Shown here: positions 1 to 10,836 of the stretch, one piece after another | Layout: each line of letters starts with the position of its first letter | Position numbering within the stretch: the first letter of the stretch is position 1 | DNA from: Caenorhabditis elegans | Taxonomy: Eukaryota > Nematoda > Chromadorea > Rhabditida > Rhabditidae | Direction of reading: 5' to 3' | DNA: 64,000 nt | Assembly: GCF_000002985.6 (NCBI RefSeq) | Contig: NC_003280.10 | Span: 10,598,501-10,662,500, forward strand | Notes under the pieces: model-generated | Told to the model about the DNA's origin: nothing | The model's database searches: none | What the model saw: the letters and a program-made list of their open reading frames with translations, nothing else | Translations under genes and position numbers: made by a program

Positions 1-844
1 CCAATGGGCCGAGTGAATTTTTTTGGAACTTTCAATAAAAAAGTTGTGCTCAGAATTTTCAAAAATTTCTCCTCATTTCCATATAAATTTCCAACAAAAA
101 TTCGACACAACAATGACAAAAAGGAGGGTTTGAAAGTGTTGCCAACAATTCGCCAAAAAAATATGTCGCACGGTTCTGGTCGAAATATAGTACAAGTATT
201 TATGAACGAAGTTCTCCTACAGAATATTGAAAGTTATTGTAGTTTATTTCTAGTAAGTTCTAGGTTCTTGGTTCGAAGCATCCTATATGAGCACATTTAG
301 ACAAAAGTTGTATCTAGTTTTCTTGAAACTTTAGTTTTAGTGACCTAATTTGCAGGTCTTCTTTCAAAAGACATATATTTAATTTGCAAGTAGTTGGAAT
401 ACTTTCCCTTCTAGAATTCCTGAACTCGAGTTCATTTAACTTCCCTTTTTTCTCCCCCATATCCCTATCACAGACGGAAAAATCCAAAAAGAGAAGGTGG
501 GAGAAAAAAGAAAGAGAATCGCGTTTTTGAAACAAAAGAGAGATGTCTCCATCCTTAAGTTTCAATTCTCGACTTTCGATTATCCTTAGAAGGGAAAAGC
601 GTCTTGTTTGACACAAAGGTAGAAAACGAGATCTTCATCATCGCAAATCACTTATTCCCGAAAGATATACAATGCCTTCAACATCTTATCATTCTTATCA
701 TGACCCCGCCCCCTGTCCGTTAGCCGATTTATTCACCGACGCTCAGTTCAATTAGCAATGTCGGCTACCTAGCTTAAGCCTCAAGATTTTTTCCAATTTT
801 TTTTTCGTTTTTTAAACAGACCCTAGAAATTTGCAGACTCAGAC
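1..844. other. intergenic, upstream of C6-domain gene
   Basis: No open frame with splice signals or a recognisable product is visible. The sequence is AT-rich with short purine/pyrimidine runs. Near its right end it holds a tandem pair of GATA-type sites and a short GC-rich box (about 703-712), which probably belong to the promoter of the gene starting at 845. Confidence 0.5.
685..700. promoter_or_regulatory. tandem GATA-factor sites
   Basis: CTTATCA occurs twice, at 685-691 and 694-700, i.e. two TGATAAG sites on the minus strand with 2 bp between them. They lie about 145 bp before the start codon at 845. In C. elegans TGATAA sites are bound by intestinal GATA factors (ELT-2/ELT-7), so gut expression of the C6 protein is a reasonable inference. 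Occupancy is not shown by sequence. Confidence 0.45.
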
Positions 845-1943
845 ATGATCTCGGCCGTAGTCCTCTTCATTTCTGCAATAACTGTCTCGAATGCTTGTGT
901 ACCAACATCAACTCCAACTACCACAACTCGTAAGTACATATGTGATCTAGCTCAAAAACTCGGAACCTTCACATAATGCTTCTAAGTCACTTTATTTTGC
1001 TAATGATTTGTTGAAAGCTGAACATATTTTTTGATGTTTAGGTAATCTCTTGGTGCATCAGAAAATTCGCAAATTTAAATTTCTAATTTGAAAATATAAA
1101 GCACAATAGATACAGGAGATACAGCGGAATATCAATATCTTCTTCAATTTTTAAAATAAATTTTAAGTTCACTGTTACCACAAAAAAATTTTTTTCATCA
1201 AAACTTGTGATAGAATATGGAAAAATGTGTGTGTATTAAAAAAATTTCTAATTCAGTATGAAAAATTGAAAAAGTGCTCAAAAATATCTGAAAAAATTGC
1301 CAAAAAATGTCCGATATTTTGTCTGATTTTCCCCCGACAATTTTCTACTTTCAGGCTGTTTTTGAGCGTTTTTCCAATAGTTAAAAACTAAAATAAAAAC
1401 TGTTTTCAGATGACCAACAATAGTAATAAATATTAACTTTTAGCATGTTGCTCAATGCTCTCACAATCGACATTACCTCGTAGAAATCCTACTATCACCA
1501 CACAACAACAATGCTCCGTTCTTCAAAGAGTTTCATCCACGTGCCCAGTTGATGGTATTGTTATTTGTGCTGCTGCACAGGAGACAAACGTAAGATAAAA
1601 CAATGTCATACGAAACAAACTCTCTGAAATTGATTTTCAGCCCGATAATATTCTCATCGAGTTTATCAATTCGGCGGGAGTTGTTGTGAGGTCTGCAAAT
1701 GCCGCCGGATCCCCAGCAACTATTCTCTCAGTTAAGGTAAAACATTTTAATTTCTTGTCCTAACTATTACACAAATATGAAGTAATATTGAAGCGAATGT
1801 TTCAGGTTGTCTGTATTAATGGAGTTTGGAAGGTTCCAACAACATCAGCTGGTACCACTTATGCTGATATTGCGACTGTTTCCTGTTCTCAATCCGGATC
1901 CACTGGAACTGACTTGGGATATGTAATGGGAACTGCTGTTTAG
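845..1943 (+). CDS. small secreted C6 (DUF281-type) domain protein
   Basis: Four exons, 845-929, 1444-1589, 1641-1736 and 1806-1943, join in frame to 154 residues. The protein starts with a signal peptide (MISAVVLFISAITVSNA), then a short Thr/Pro linker (STPTTTT), then a domain of about 120 residues with spaced cysteines (CC near the linker, then QQQC, TCP, VIC, VVC and VSC). This pattern resembles the nematode-specific C6 domain, thought to form three disulfides. No transmembrane segment follows, so the product is probably secreted. The function of this family is unknown. The in-frame GT/AG joins and the clean stop at 1941-1943 support the model; the C6 assignment is from pattern memory only. 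Confidence 0.75.
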
Positions 1944-2098
1944 TTATTTTGTAATAATATTTTAATTATTTAATAATTAATAAGTTTTGTTAATTAAAAA
2001 AAACCTTGACAATTTGACATCATAAAATGACTCTCATCAAAATTTTAATAAATTATTTTCATTAGTAGGATCACCATATTTAAAATTAAAAGGTCCTG

Positions 2099-3776
2099 TT
2101 AGGAAGTCTCAATTGTCGATGGAGCAGCTGCAAAAATCCTCCGAATCTTTCTCGCTTCAAGAAATTTGTGTCGGAATGTACTTGAAAGGCAGAACAAGAG
2201 CCATGGATTTGAGAGAGCAAATGCATCGGCGGAGACTGTCAGAAGCCAAAGGACTATTTGATAAGCTTTTGCTGATAGGTCAAACACGTGGAATGCTAGC
2301 AAGGACTGAAATGAATTTATTTGGAAATTTTTAATTTTGTCTTTGCAACAGTTCTTTAATTTTTAAGAACAGTTATGCGCTAATATTTTTTGTGTGAAAT
2401 TTGAATGACTTCAAGTGTTTACAGGGAATAATGTTAAAAACCAACCTGAAAGCAAGTCATTGCCAACACAATAACTGTTGATAAACACGCATAAATGAGC
2501 AAATTTGTCTGAACAGTCGATGCGAGTTTTGGCTGGGTCTCAAAGAACTGAAAATGAATTTCAAATATTATTTGACAAGGTGACAGACCTGCATTCGTTT
2601 CTGCTTTCGATGCACAAAACATGCCAGCATATTGCATAGAAGACTGAAGAAACAGAAAAATATGTAGATTATGCAGGTCACTTTTGAGTTGTTCTGAAAA
2701 TTCGGGTATGGTCATGTCGGGGAATCTCTTTTTGGGAAGGGCTTCACTAAAAATTTCTTACCTCTTGGAAAATGGATCAAAATTTTTTAAATGATTTAAA
2801 TTTAAATTTTAGAACTTTAAATAATTTAAAAGTATCTAGAACTAAATTTATAATGTATCTGAGTGGATATAGGTTTACTTTGAACTACGACTGTAGACAT
2901 TTTCGCACGCGTGGAACTTTACCGAATTAGTTATTTTTGAAGTTCTATCCGCTTTAAATCTTTAAAATATCCAAAACTTTACCTCTTGATCTCCTGCATC
3001 AATCAAAAATGGAATGAAACTTCCATTAACATGAATATATGCAGCTGGTTGTGATGCTCTGCTAGCAGTCGGAATGATAGCTAAAATCATTCCACTCAGA
3101 AACAACAACAATGTGATCTTCTTCGTCCAGAACTTGTTGTGTTGAATAGGATATACAATAGCTGACAGCCGATTGATTGAGAGCAATAACTGAGCACACA
3201 TTTCAACCAGAACCGAATATTGAGATATCATAAATCCCATTTTTGCAAGGTGTGGGATATAAGTGACTTCTTCCCATCCGACTATTGGAAATCGAAATGC
3301 AAATAGGGACACCAGTACTTGGATGAAATCGGCCGGAGCTGGAAAATTTGGAAGATTTAAAATTTAATTGCATGGGCGGCTCTCATCCTCCTCTTTGCCC
3401 TTCTAAAAAATTTGATGCTTTTCGAAGAAATTAGAATTTTTGGTAAAATTTTCGAAAATGTCAAAGGGTTCCATAGCGGTTGGACGGTCTATTTTTTAAA
3501 AAATTGGTTGGACGGTCTATTTTTTAAAAAATCTTTAGTCCAATATCAATATCAGTTTTATATGAAAAAAAAGTAAATTCTCTAAACCCCCTCAAATGAA
3601 GGAGGTCCCATATCAGTTGGACGCACTCACTTACCTCGTAATAGAAAGAGTCGATGAAATGCAGTTTTAAACTCCGGATCGCCAGACCACATTATATAGA
3701 TAAATATTAAAAAGTATAATATTAAACTGAAAGAAATATAAGCAGACTGAATTGCCACAACCCATGTGTAGTGCAT
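2099..3776 (-). CDS. serpentine chemoreceptor (7TM GPCR, Srv/Srg superfamily)
   Basis: Five exons on the minus strand, 3776-3635, 3338-2983, 2693-2589, 2547-2446 and 2305-2099, give 303 residues with all phases consistent. Seven hydrophobic segments can be placed: TM1 in exon 1 (SLILYFLIFIYIMW), TM2-TM4 in exon 2, TM5 in exon 3 (IIYIFFCFFSLLCNML), TM6 in exon 4 and TM7 in exon 5. Family-like marks are a SINRLSAIVYP motif at the end of TM3, a basic HRKQKR third cytoplasmic loop and SNPWLLF in TM7. These fit nematode chemoreceptors of the Srg superfamily; class V (Srv) is my best guess. Such receptors usually act in ciliated chemosensory neurons. Much of exon 3 is read in a different frame from the longest local ORF, so simple ORF callers will miss it. 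Confidence 0.8.
3478..3533. repeat. tandem duplication, 2 x 28 bp
   Basis: The unit starting GGTTGGACGGTCTATTTTTT runs 3478-3505 and again 3506-3533 with one terminal difference. It lies in the first intron of the chemoreceptor gene. Confidence 0.9.
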
Positions 3777-5018
3777 CTGAAACTGGAGGGTGATTTGAAA
3801 AATGTGAAGTAGAGGGAGTGTGAACAGAATATAACGGTTTTTTGGTAATTTGGTAAATATTCAGAAAAAAATATAACAGTTATGAATGATATGAAAATGG
3901 TCGGAAATTATAATTCGAATTATTTTGGCAAAACGCCAAAATGTTGAAAACTCGCTATAATAAATAAAAAAGTTTCTAAAAAATTTGTCAAATTTCACCA
4001 TAATATTTGATCCTTCTACCACTAGGTTTAAAAAAAGTCTATTTCCCACCTTTAAACGTCATGTTTTCTTGGAGCCTGGCCGCCCAATATTTACCAAATC
4101 TAATAAAACATTTGGTCTTATGAAAATCAGCATGTTTTTCAAAAGTTAATGCCAAATTCGAAAGAAAAGATATTGAAAAATAGAAAATTACGCTAAGCAT
4201 AATTCTACGTTTCATTTAAAATCTGATGCCTTATTTATAATTGATAACATATAATTCGGAACTTAAATACTATTTTCAAATGAATCGGTGAAAATTTTTT
4301 GACAAAACAACACTTAAATCAAGGAAAACACGCCGTAATAACCAAAAATCTATTATAGGAAACTGTAAAACTGAAAAAAAGGATTCCTTGCTTTCTGGGG
4401 ATTTTGCTACGAAATGCTCCAAATTATCTTTTGATGTGATGTAGTCTATAACAAGAGTACGTGACGAAAATTGATAACCGGAAATGACAGTAATCGGGGT
4501 TCAAAATCAGAAAATTTGCGTCCAGACTCTGAAAGAAGTTTCGGATTTCATCCGGCAAAGATTTTTTGTTTCGATGATCGTTGAAGACGAAAACAAAGAG
4601 CCGAAACTTTTCAATTAAGAGAACGAATCTTTGTCATACGATGGAGGTATCATAAGAATAGCGAAAAGTATCAGCAAGACACACGTTATTTGAATTTTTT
4701 TGGAAGAAAATAATGAGAATTGATGGTGGAGATGACCACGAGCAGCACGAAGGCTATTTGGGGGTGAAATTTATTGGAAGAGAAGAAGCTGGAGAGGATG
4801 GAGATAGAGGTGAAAGGATCAGTTTCAAGTGAAGTAAGAGAGTTTCGAATTTCTAGTTTTTTGTCCTCAACTTTTTATAGGACCAATGAAATCATTGATT
4901 TATCAAGAGGAGGAAAATAGTTTTGGTTGAAATTGTAAAAAAAGCAAAACACAATTTTGCTTAAAGAAATGTTACCCATATGCGAAATTTTGCGACGTAT
5001 ATACGTACGTATGGTCTC

Positions 5019-5213
5019 GAAAAAAAGAGTGTGCGCCTTTTAAGAGTACTGTAGCCTCCAAGCCTTGCAATTTTGATCTAACTTTCATTTGCATACTCTT
5101 TAATATTGTAACATCAATTAGTACGATATGGAAATTTTGTAGAAAAACAATAGAAACTGTAAAATTTCTAGATTTAGAAACTACTGTACCCTCTAAAGGT
5201 ACAGACTCTTTTT
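5019..5213. repeat. degenerate palindromic interspersed repeat
   Basis: The left arm (about 5019-5052, with TTAAGAGTACTGTA) is the inverse of the right arm (about 5180-5213, with TACTGTACCCTCTAAAGG). The core TTTAAAGAGTACTGTA recurs in several other palindromes in this window (9646-9914, 10592-10836, 53160-53412, 58217-58460), so this is one dispersed family of non-coding palindromes. Confidence 0.65.
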
Positions 5214-5230
5214 CACCGCTTTTGTCGCCA

Positions 5231-5272
5231 AACCAATCAGCGAAATGGGGTGTGGCTAATCGCTGATTGGTT
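5231..5272. repeat. perfect 12-bp inverted repeat
   Basis: AACCAATCAGCG (5231-5242) is followed after 18 bp by its exact reverse complement CGCTGATTGGTT (5261-5272). It could form a hairpin. CCAAT-type boxes lie in both arms, but no gene start is close. Confidence 0.8.
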
Positions 5273-5635
5273 ATGTAGTTCTCATTCTGGAGGGAATTCA
5301 AGCATTGAATTGGAAATCTTTCTTTTTTCTCAAAAGAAAAATGAAAAATTCAACTTCGCGTTCTCATTAATATATTTTTGGGTGCAAGTTTTATGTTTCA
5401 TGTTTGGTTTCCGGTAAGTAAGCCCATCCCCCTTTTTATTACTTTTTTCTATTTTTGAGACCTACATATATTTTAGACCAAAATTAGGGCCAACTATACG
5501 ATTTCACATGGCCAAAAGTGCAATGGGTTATCACTAATTCGCACGGCTCGATGATTATTATTAGTGATGCAGGCAAGAAGTATACTTCCGTTGAAAAACG
5601 AGCAATGAGCTCATCAAATAATATTATGGGGATTC

Positions 5636-5904
5636 AAACGCGCTCCACGGAAAAAATGCTCCGCCCCCGAACCATGGGTCTCGTCAGGTATTTGGCGGGG
5701 GAAACATGGAAATTCAAATGCTCTGAATTAGTTTCGCCGATTTTTCGACTTTACTATTATGTCTTTCGTTGTCTTTACTGAGTTTTAAGTCAAAATTAAA
5801 AATAAAACAAACTGTCTACGAAATTTTAAAGCATCCTTCCTAACGAGACCCATGGTTCGGGTTGTGATGCCGGACCGTATTAAATTGGCCGTGGAGCGCG
5901 TTTC
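5636..5904. repeat. palindromic MITE-like element
   Basis: Terminal arms AAACGCGCTCCACGG (near 5636) and CCGTGGAGCGCGTTT (near 5890-5904) are exact inverses. An inner pair containing CGAACCATGGGTCTCGT and ACGAGACCCATGGTTCG is also inverted. The element is about 270 bp, encodes nothing convincing and looks like a non-autonomous, foldback-type interspersed repeat. Confidence 0.8.
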
Positions 5905-6598
5905 CAAGAGGATTTCAAGAAGAGATAATTTTGAAGTCTTATTGGATTTGGTACAGTTCTTCCCTGCGCAAAATTGAGTTTGTTTCAAAATCCGGTACAT
6001 GTCGAGTGCGTGCCGAGTTCATGCAACACAAAAAAACCACACCGGAAATCAAAAAAGACGAGGAATTGAGCAAGGAGTGGTTTCAATTAGATGCTGCTCC
6101 TTGTTTCTTTCATGAATATATTCCATTCTGCTCCTCCTTCTGCTATTGTTGATTCCATGTTATTTGCAACACAGCAAACTAGAAGATGAAGAAGAACTAG
6201 AGTGTGTTGAAATTTACAATTCAAACAAAAGTAAGGCAGGGAAATTAATTTGGAAATAAAAGAAGTTTGTGGCGCAACTTTTCAGGAGCAATGTTCTGCT
6301 CCTCGTGAGCCCCATATCCAGAATGCAAATTATCTTAGCCATGAGGAATTTGATCGTTAAATTGTTCAGGAAAAAATATTATCTAGTACTTTTATACAAT
6401 TTGCATGGCAGGATGTCTACGTTGTCGCAGGTGCATTTGTGTTTTTATTTTTCCTGACAAGTACGCATTTAAAATTGCCTGAAAAGTTGTCTTCTGTCGT
6501 TTTACTTGGATTTCTGTAAATACTATACGTTCAAAGAAAAACATTCATGATGGGGGTTTCAATAATATAAAATTCAAATAACCGAGATCAATACAAAT

Positions 6599-7102
6599 TT
6601 ACAATTGTGGTTTCATATCTTCGAACTGCTTTCTTGCCTTCTTCAACTCTTCCGACATTGACAACAGATCCTTGACTCTCGAGAACTTCTTCGGATCACG
6701 ACGAATCAGATAGTGAATGTCCTCAAGTGCCATTTTATCCGGTTTTCCAACTTTCATCGCCAGTTGGCATAACTCTTTGATGTAGTTTAGGACAATGGCC
6801 TCAAGAGTGTCCAGGGTCTTGTCGTATGGCTCCTGAAACATTTATTTATAAACAATTCAGGAAATTATCAATCGGAATCTTAGAAAAACCGCTCATTTAA
6901 TTTCTTTTTAATTTGTTATAGAAATGCAAATAAATTTTGATTCAAAAAGTTGCACAGCCCTGTTACCAACCTTATCATCTCCAAAGCCATAGACCATTGA
7001 TCTCAAATCTCGTCTCAGCACGTGCTTCTTATCCTCCGGATTTACCACCTTCTCCTTGTCATCTTCGGCATCCGAGCCGAACAGATCCTCTTCGTCATCC
7101 AT
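6599..7102 (-). CDS. taf-13: TFIID subunit TAF13
   Basis: Two exons, 7102-6971 and 6832-6599, encode 121 residues, close to the human protein. After an acidic N-terminus (MDDEEDLFGSDAEDDKE) comes the histone-fold domain, about residues 28-115, with the family blocks LRSMVYGFGDD, LEAIVLNYIKEL, IHYLIRRDPKKFSRVKDLL and SMSEELKKARKQF. TAF13 pairs with TAF11 in the general transcription factor TFIID and acts in the nucleus in RNA polymerase II initiation. A splice acceptor (TTTCAG) 12 nt before the ATG suggests trans-splicing. ccm-3 lies 523 bp upstream on the same strand, so the two may be an operon or hybrid operon. Identification is firm. Confidence 0.95.
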
Positions 7103-7624
7103 TTTTTAAATTCTGAAATTAATTTAAAATTGGTCTGAAATTTTTTAAAGTGAAGTTAATTAGATATATAATAAGTTTTCGACAACAAGAATTGCAATAC
7201 AGTCAATTAAAATATTAAAAATTTCTGAATAATTTATCACGTTATTTGGAGAAGAAACCGACTTATGGAAAAAAATCTAGTACATCAGTGGGTGAAAAAA
7301 CGAGGAAAAATCAAAGAAAGGCACATGAAAAAGAAAGGAAGAATGATAATTGAGCTACTTATTACAATATTTTTGAAGTGAAAAAAATCCGAAAAACCAT
7401 ATAAAGCATAATACGTTAATCATTTTCCTAAAATTTCAGTCAATAAACAGAAAATTGGGAAAGGAAAAATCATAGAAAGAAGAAAGTGTGCAGATCCGAT
7501 GTATAAAGTGATGAGTGTGTGGATGAGAACAAGAAATTAAGTGAACAAAAAATGAAAGTAAAACACATGCAAAAGGAAAGAGCCGTCTAGTAGATCACAG
7601 TTATAAGCCGCCATATGGGTGAGC

Positions 7625-8765
7625 TTATCCTCGGCGAAGTTTTTCGTTGATTGTGCGGACTATCATTGTCGTTTGGAAAACCAGTTGGTTGGCGGACACG
7701 GATACCTGCAAACATTGAATTTAGGCTCAGAATTTGTTTTAAAAAAATGGATTTTAATATTATTCAAGAATTTAGTTTGATTTTCCCAAGATTTGGGGAA
7801 AATTTACAGGTTTTTATTTTAAAAAAAAGTCCAAATTTGCCGAATATCGATGTGAAAAAATTAAAAAAAAATCTCCCTGATTTTATATTTCAGTGCGAAT
7901 TTTTTCCCAGAAAAACCGGGGCTTTTGAATTTTTCACATAGATATTCGGAGTCAAGGACAAATTTCGACGCATTTAAGTAAAAAAGCACATTTTTTCCCA
8001 CGAACCTGATTTGCATTCTGATCTTTAAAATACGTCTTCAAAGTGTTACTGAATCTTTTCGAGTAGTGCACAAATTCCCGTTTACGTTTCTCAACGGCCG
8101 GCTGCGCAGTGAGTGGAACAATTCTGTAGACGGCGTTTATTGCCTCAAGAAGTTTCTTGATTGATGATGCGATGAGCTTGATGGTCTCCAGGAAGGCGTG
8201 ACGATCCGACATTTCTTCGGGAACCCGGGACAGAACACGACGAAGCTCGATTGCTCTGTAATTTTTTTCGTACGCCAGGAATTTTGAAAAAAATTATCTA
8301 ATTTGATTACCGTTTCGTGAGCTCTTTATAATCAGCATTCTGCTCATATCCACTGACAATCAAATCATTTGTCGGCGAGGTGTCATGCATTCTCAGATAG
8401 GATTCCTGCAGATTAACGCTCAATTCCGAGTCATCCAGCAAAACTTTTGTGAAATCATAGAGAAACGACGGAGAAGCTTGTTCACAAGTGGTCAGTGCAG
8501 TGTGCAGTTTCTGAATAATTCTTTGTTAATTTATTTTTTTTCGTTTAACAGTATAAAATTCATAGAAAATATTCTTATATAGAATAGCTTACGTTTAGGG
8601 CGAGAGAAGCTCTTGGATCATCACGATGTTGCTGTCTAAAATATATTTTTTAAATTATTATGTTTAAAAACTGATATTTCTTGAAACCCACTTAATTTTT
8701 TCCATCACAGGACTGTACAGGCATTGATATGTCATCGCTCCAAGATATCCACCCTCTTCGTTCAT
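7625..8765 (-). CDS. ccm-3: CCM3/PDCD10 orthologue
   Basis: Five exons, 8765-8692, 8635-8593, 8510-8311, 8255-8006 and 7705-7625, join in frame to 215 residues, against 212 in human PDCD10. The N-terminal dimerisation part contains QCLYSPVMEKIK. The C-terminal FAT-homology helical part contains FLETIKLIASSIKKLLEAIN and ends with VSVSANQLVFQTTMIVRTIN, matching the family's conserved tail. CCM3 binds GCK-III kinases and STRIPAK and, in worms, acts in excretory canal and germline tubulogenesis. A TTTCAG acceptor 9 nt before the ATG suggests trans-splicing. The last 26 residues sit on a separate exon some 300 nt away. Confidence 0.95.
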
Positions 8766-9645
8766 TGTGAAACTGCTGAAATGAAAATCATGATTTTTGA
8801 GTGAATTTTAAGAGGAGAAAGCTGTGTTAAAAAAGGAAAAACCCGCATACGATCGATTTGCATCGCAAATACATACAGAAATCAAAAGCGGAGAGAGACG
8901 CAGATAATAAGGCGAAAAGTTGGAGAAATACAGAGGAAAACGAGGAGAGTAAATATAGGAAGAAAGTGAACGGTCGGAAAGGAATGTGAAAGCAGAATTC
9001 GAATTCCTTGGAGAAACTTATGAGTCATTATAATAATAATAATAACGGTTTTTATCGGTTTCGCATGATAACCCACCCAGAAATCGATGCAATTGTTTTT
9101 TAATAGTTGAATTAATATTGTGAAATATAAGAAATAACATTAAATATGTTTTTTACTTGAAAAAATAATGAAAATCGCAAAAAATTGATAAAATCTGTTA
9201 AAAAAAGAACGAAAAAAAAAAAATTTAAATGAAATGTTCGCATTGGAGCGCACTTGCTGGCACCAGAGATGCTGCAGATTTCGAGATGAACAATTCTGGA
9301 GAACAAAGTTCTTGGAAAAATTTTAATATTCGACGTTAAAAATATATTTTATTAGTGCTTAATTTTTTAAATAATCAATTCAATCGCGAAAATGTGAACA
9401 AAATGTTTTTACTCAACTCAGACCTCGGTGGAGGTAAAATTTTGCAAATTTTGAAATAATGAATCTTTCAATTTTTAGCCTAGTGCACTAGCTAGTGTTA
9501 TTTAGACATATAAATGCAGATTTTGCAAATAATAATCTCTGAGAATAAACAACGATTTCCAATATTCAATCAGATTTTCCTGAAAATATATTTTTTTAAT
9601 TATAATTGTCCAGATCTGGCCAGATAAATTTCATGATTTTTCCCA

Positions 9646-9914
9646 AAGAATACGGTAGCAGGTCTCGTCAAATTTTCGCACACAAAAAGGTGTGTGCCTT
9701 TAAAGAGTACTGTAACTTCAAATTTTTGTTTCAGTGGATGTATTAAAGTTTTTTTTGTAAACTTTTCGAAAAATAAAAAGTTCTTCATCGAAAAATTAGT
9801 GGAAAATTATTTTTTCGTAAATCAATAAAAAGAAATTACAGTAATCTCTAAAGGCACACTCACTTTTCTATTTAATGATGGTGTTTCGCGACGAGACCCG
9901 GTGCCGTATTTCTG
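9646..9914. repeat. palindromic interspersed repeat
   Basis: Left end AATACGGTAGCAGGTCTCGTC (trimmed: 9650-9668) and right end GACGAGACCCGGTGCCGTAT (about 9890-9909) are imperfect inverses. The internal arms TTTAAAGAGTACTGTAA and TTACAGTAATCTCTAAAGG are also inverted. Same family as 10592-10836. Confidence 0.75.
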
Positions 9915-10591
9915 GGGACTCTATTATATTTTCAGCCCACCAGTGAAGGATATCTGTCAATAAAATTATGATATAGTAAAGAATCTCCGGAAAACAAGAA
10001 GTCACAAGTCCAATTCCCATCAATCTGCGTCTCAAAATCTTCCGTAATATCTTTTTTCTCCCGGCTGTCCGTCTCATCTTCCGTGTCATTCCTGCCGATC
10101 AATAGGAGATCCACTATTCACACCTTTGTTACGCTTCAGAGTATATTAACAATAGAGTCGAGAAAAAAACATTGAAATTTGTTTCATTTTATTGTCTTTT
10201 CTTTTCTAAATTGCTCTCAAAAAATGTGCTGATTTCATTTTTCTAGATGTTTCCTTTGGTCAAAGGTTTCGAGAAAAAACCAGTTCCCATTCCAAAAAAT
10301 AGGTAATAAAATTGCGAACATGTACATTCAAGGTATAGACTCCCAATCAGGAAATCTCATTTCCTGTGATAATTCTGTTCTCTGACCGAGTTTCATCTTT
10401 TTTTTTTGTATTTGGTATTAATATATGGTCAAAGGCATAGCCGATCATAGATCAAACATTTTCAAAACAAAATAAAACTTGTTGTTTGATGATTCAATTT
10501 TTTCAAATTTTCGAATAATTGTTTAGCCTGTTTCCAAAAAATGTTAACTTTGAACTCGCGCTCATTCTTATTTGACGACATTTACGCCAAA

Positions 10592-10836
10592 AACACGGTA
10601 CCCGGTCTCGACACGACAAATTTTTGTTTCCTGCTAAATTCGACAAGGTGTGCTCCTTTAAAGAGTACTGTAATAAAATCGTTGTAGAATTTTCACCGAT
10701 TTTACATATGTTTGAGATTCCTATAAATAAAAATATTTTATGCACAAAATGTAAGAGCAATTCCGTTACAACTTTAAAGGCGAACACTTTTTCGAGTTTA
10801 ACAAAAATGTCGCATTGAGACCGGGTACCGTATTTT
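10592..10836. repeat. palindromic interspersed repeat
   Basis: Ends ACGGTACCCGGTCTCGA and TGAGACCGGGTACCGT are nearly perfect inverses; the internal CTTTAAAGAGTACTGTAA arm pairs with TTACAACTTTAAAGG. A minus-strand frame of 122 residues (10503-10871) runs through it and is an artefact of the repeat. Confidence 0.8.

Larger units (their letters stand above)
3777..6598. other. intergenic with inverted repeats
   Basis: About 2.8 kb between the chemoreceptor start and the 3' end of taf-13. It contains three inverted repeats, listed separately. Short frames around 5931-6152 and 6186-6235 show plausible splice signals, but I could not assemble a convincing gene from them. Confidence 0.5.

Noticed and set aside
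2113-2334. 73-residue + strand frame
   Set aside because: Overlaps the last exon of the chemoreceptor, whose TM7 motif NPWLLF on the minus strand is decisive.
5931-6235. Small + strand gene with a Cys-rich end and a Glu-rich second exon
   Set aside because: The frame starts inside a palindromic element and no consistent set of exons with start and stop could be built.
9868-10114. Two overlapping minus-strand frames (73 and 60 residues) as a small gene
   Set aside because: They abut a palindromic repeat, lack convincing flanking exons, and the two frames encode unrelated low-information peptides.
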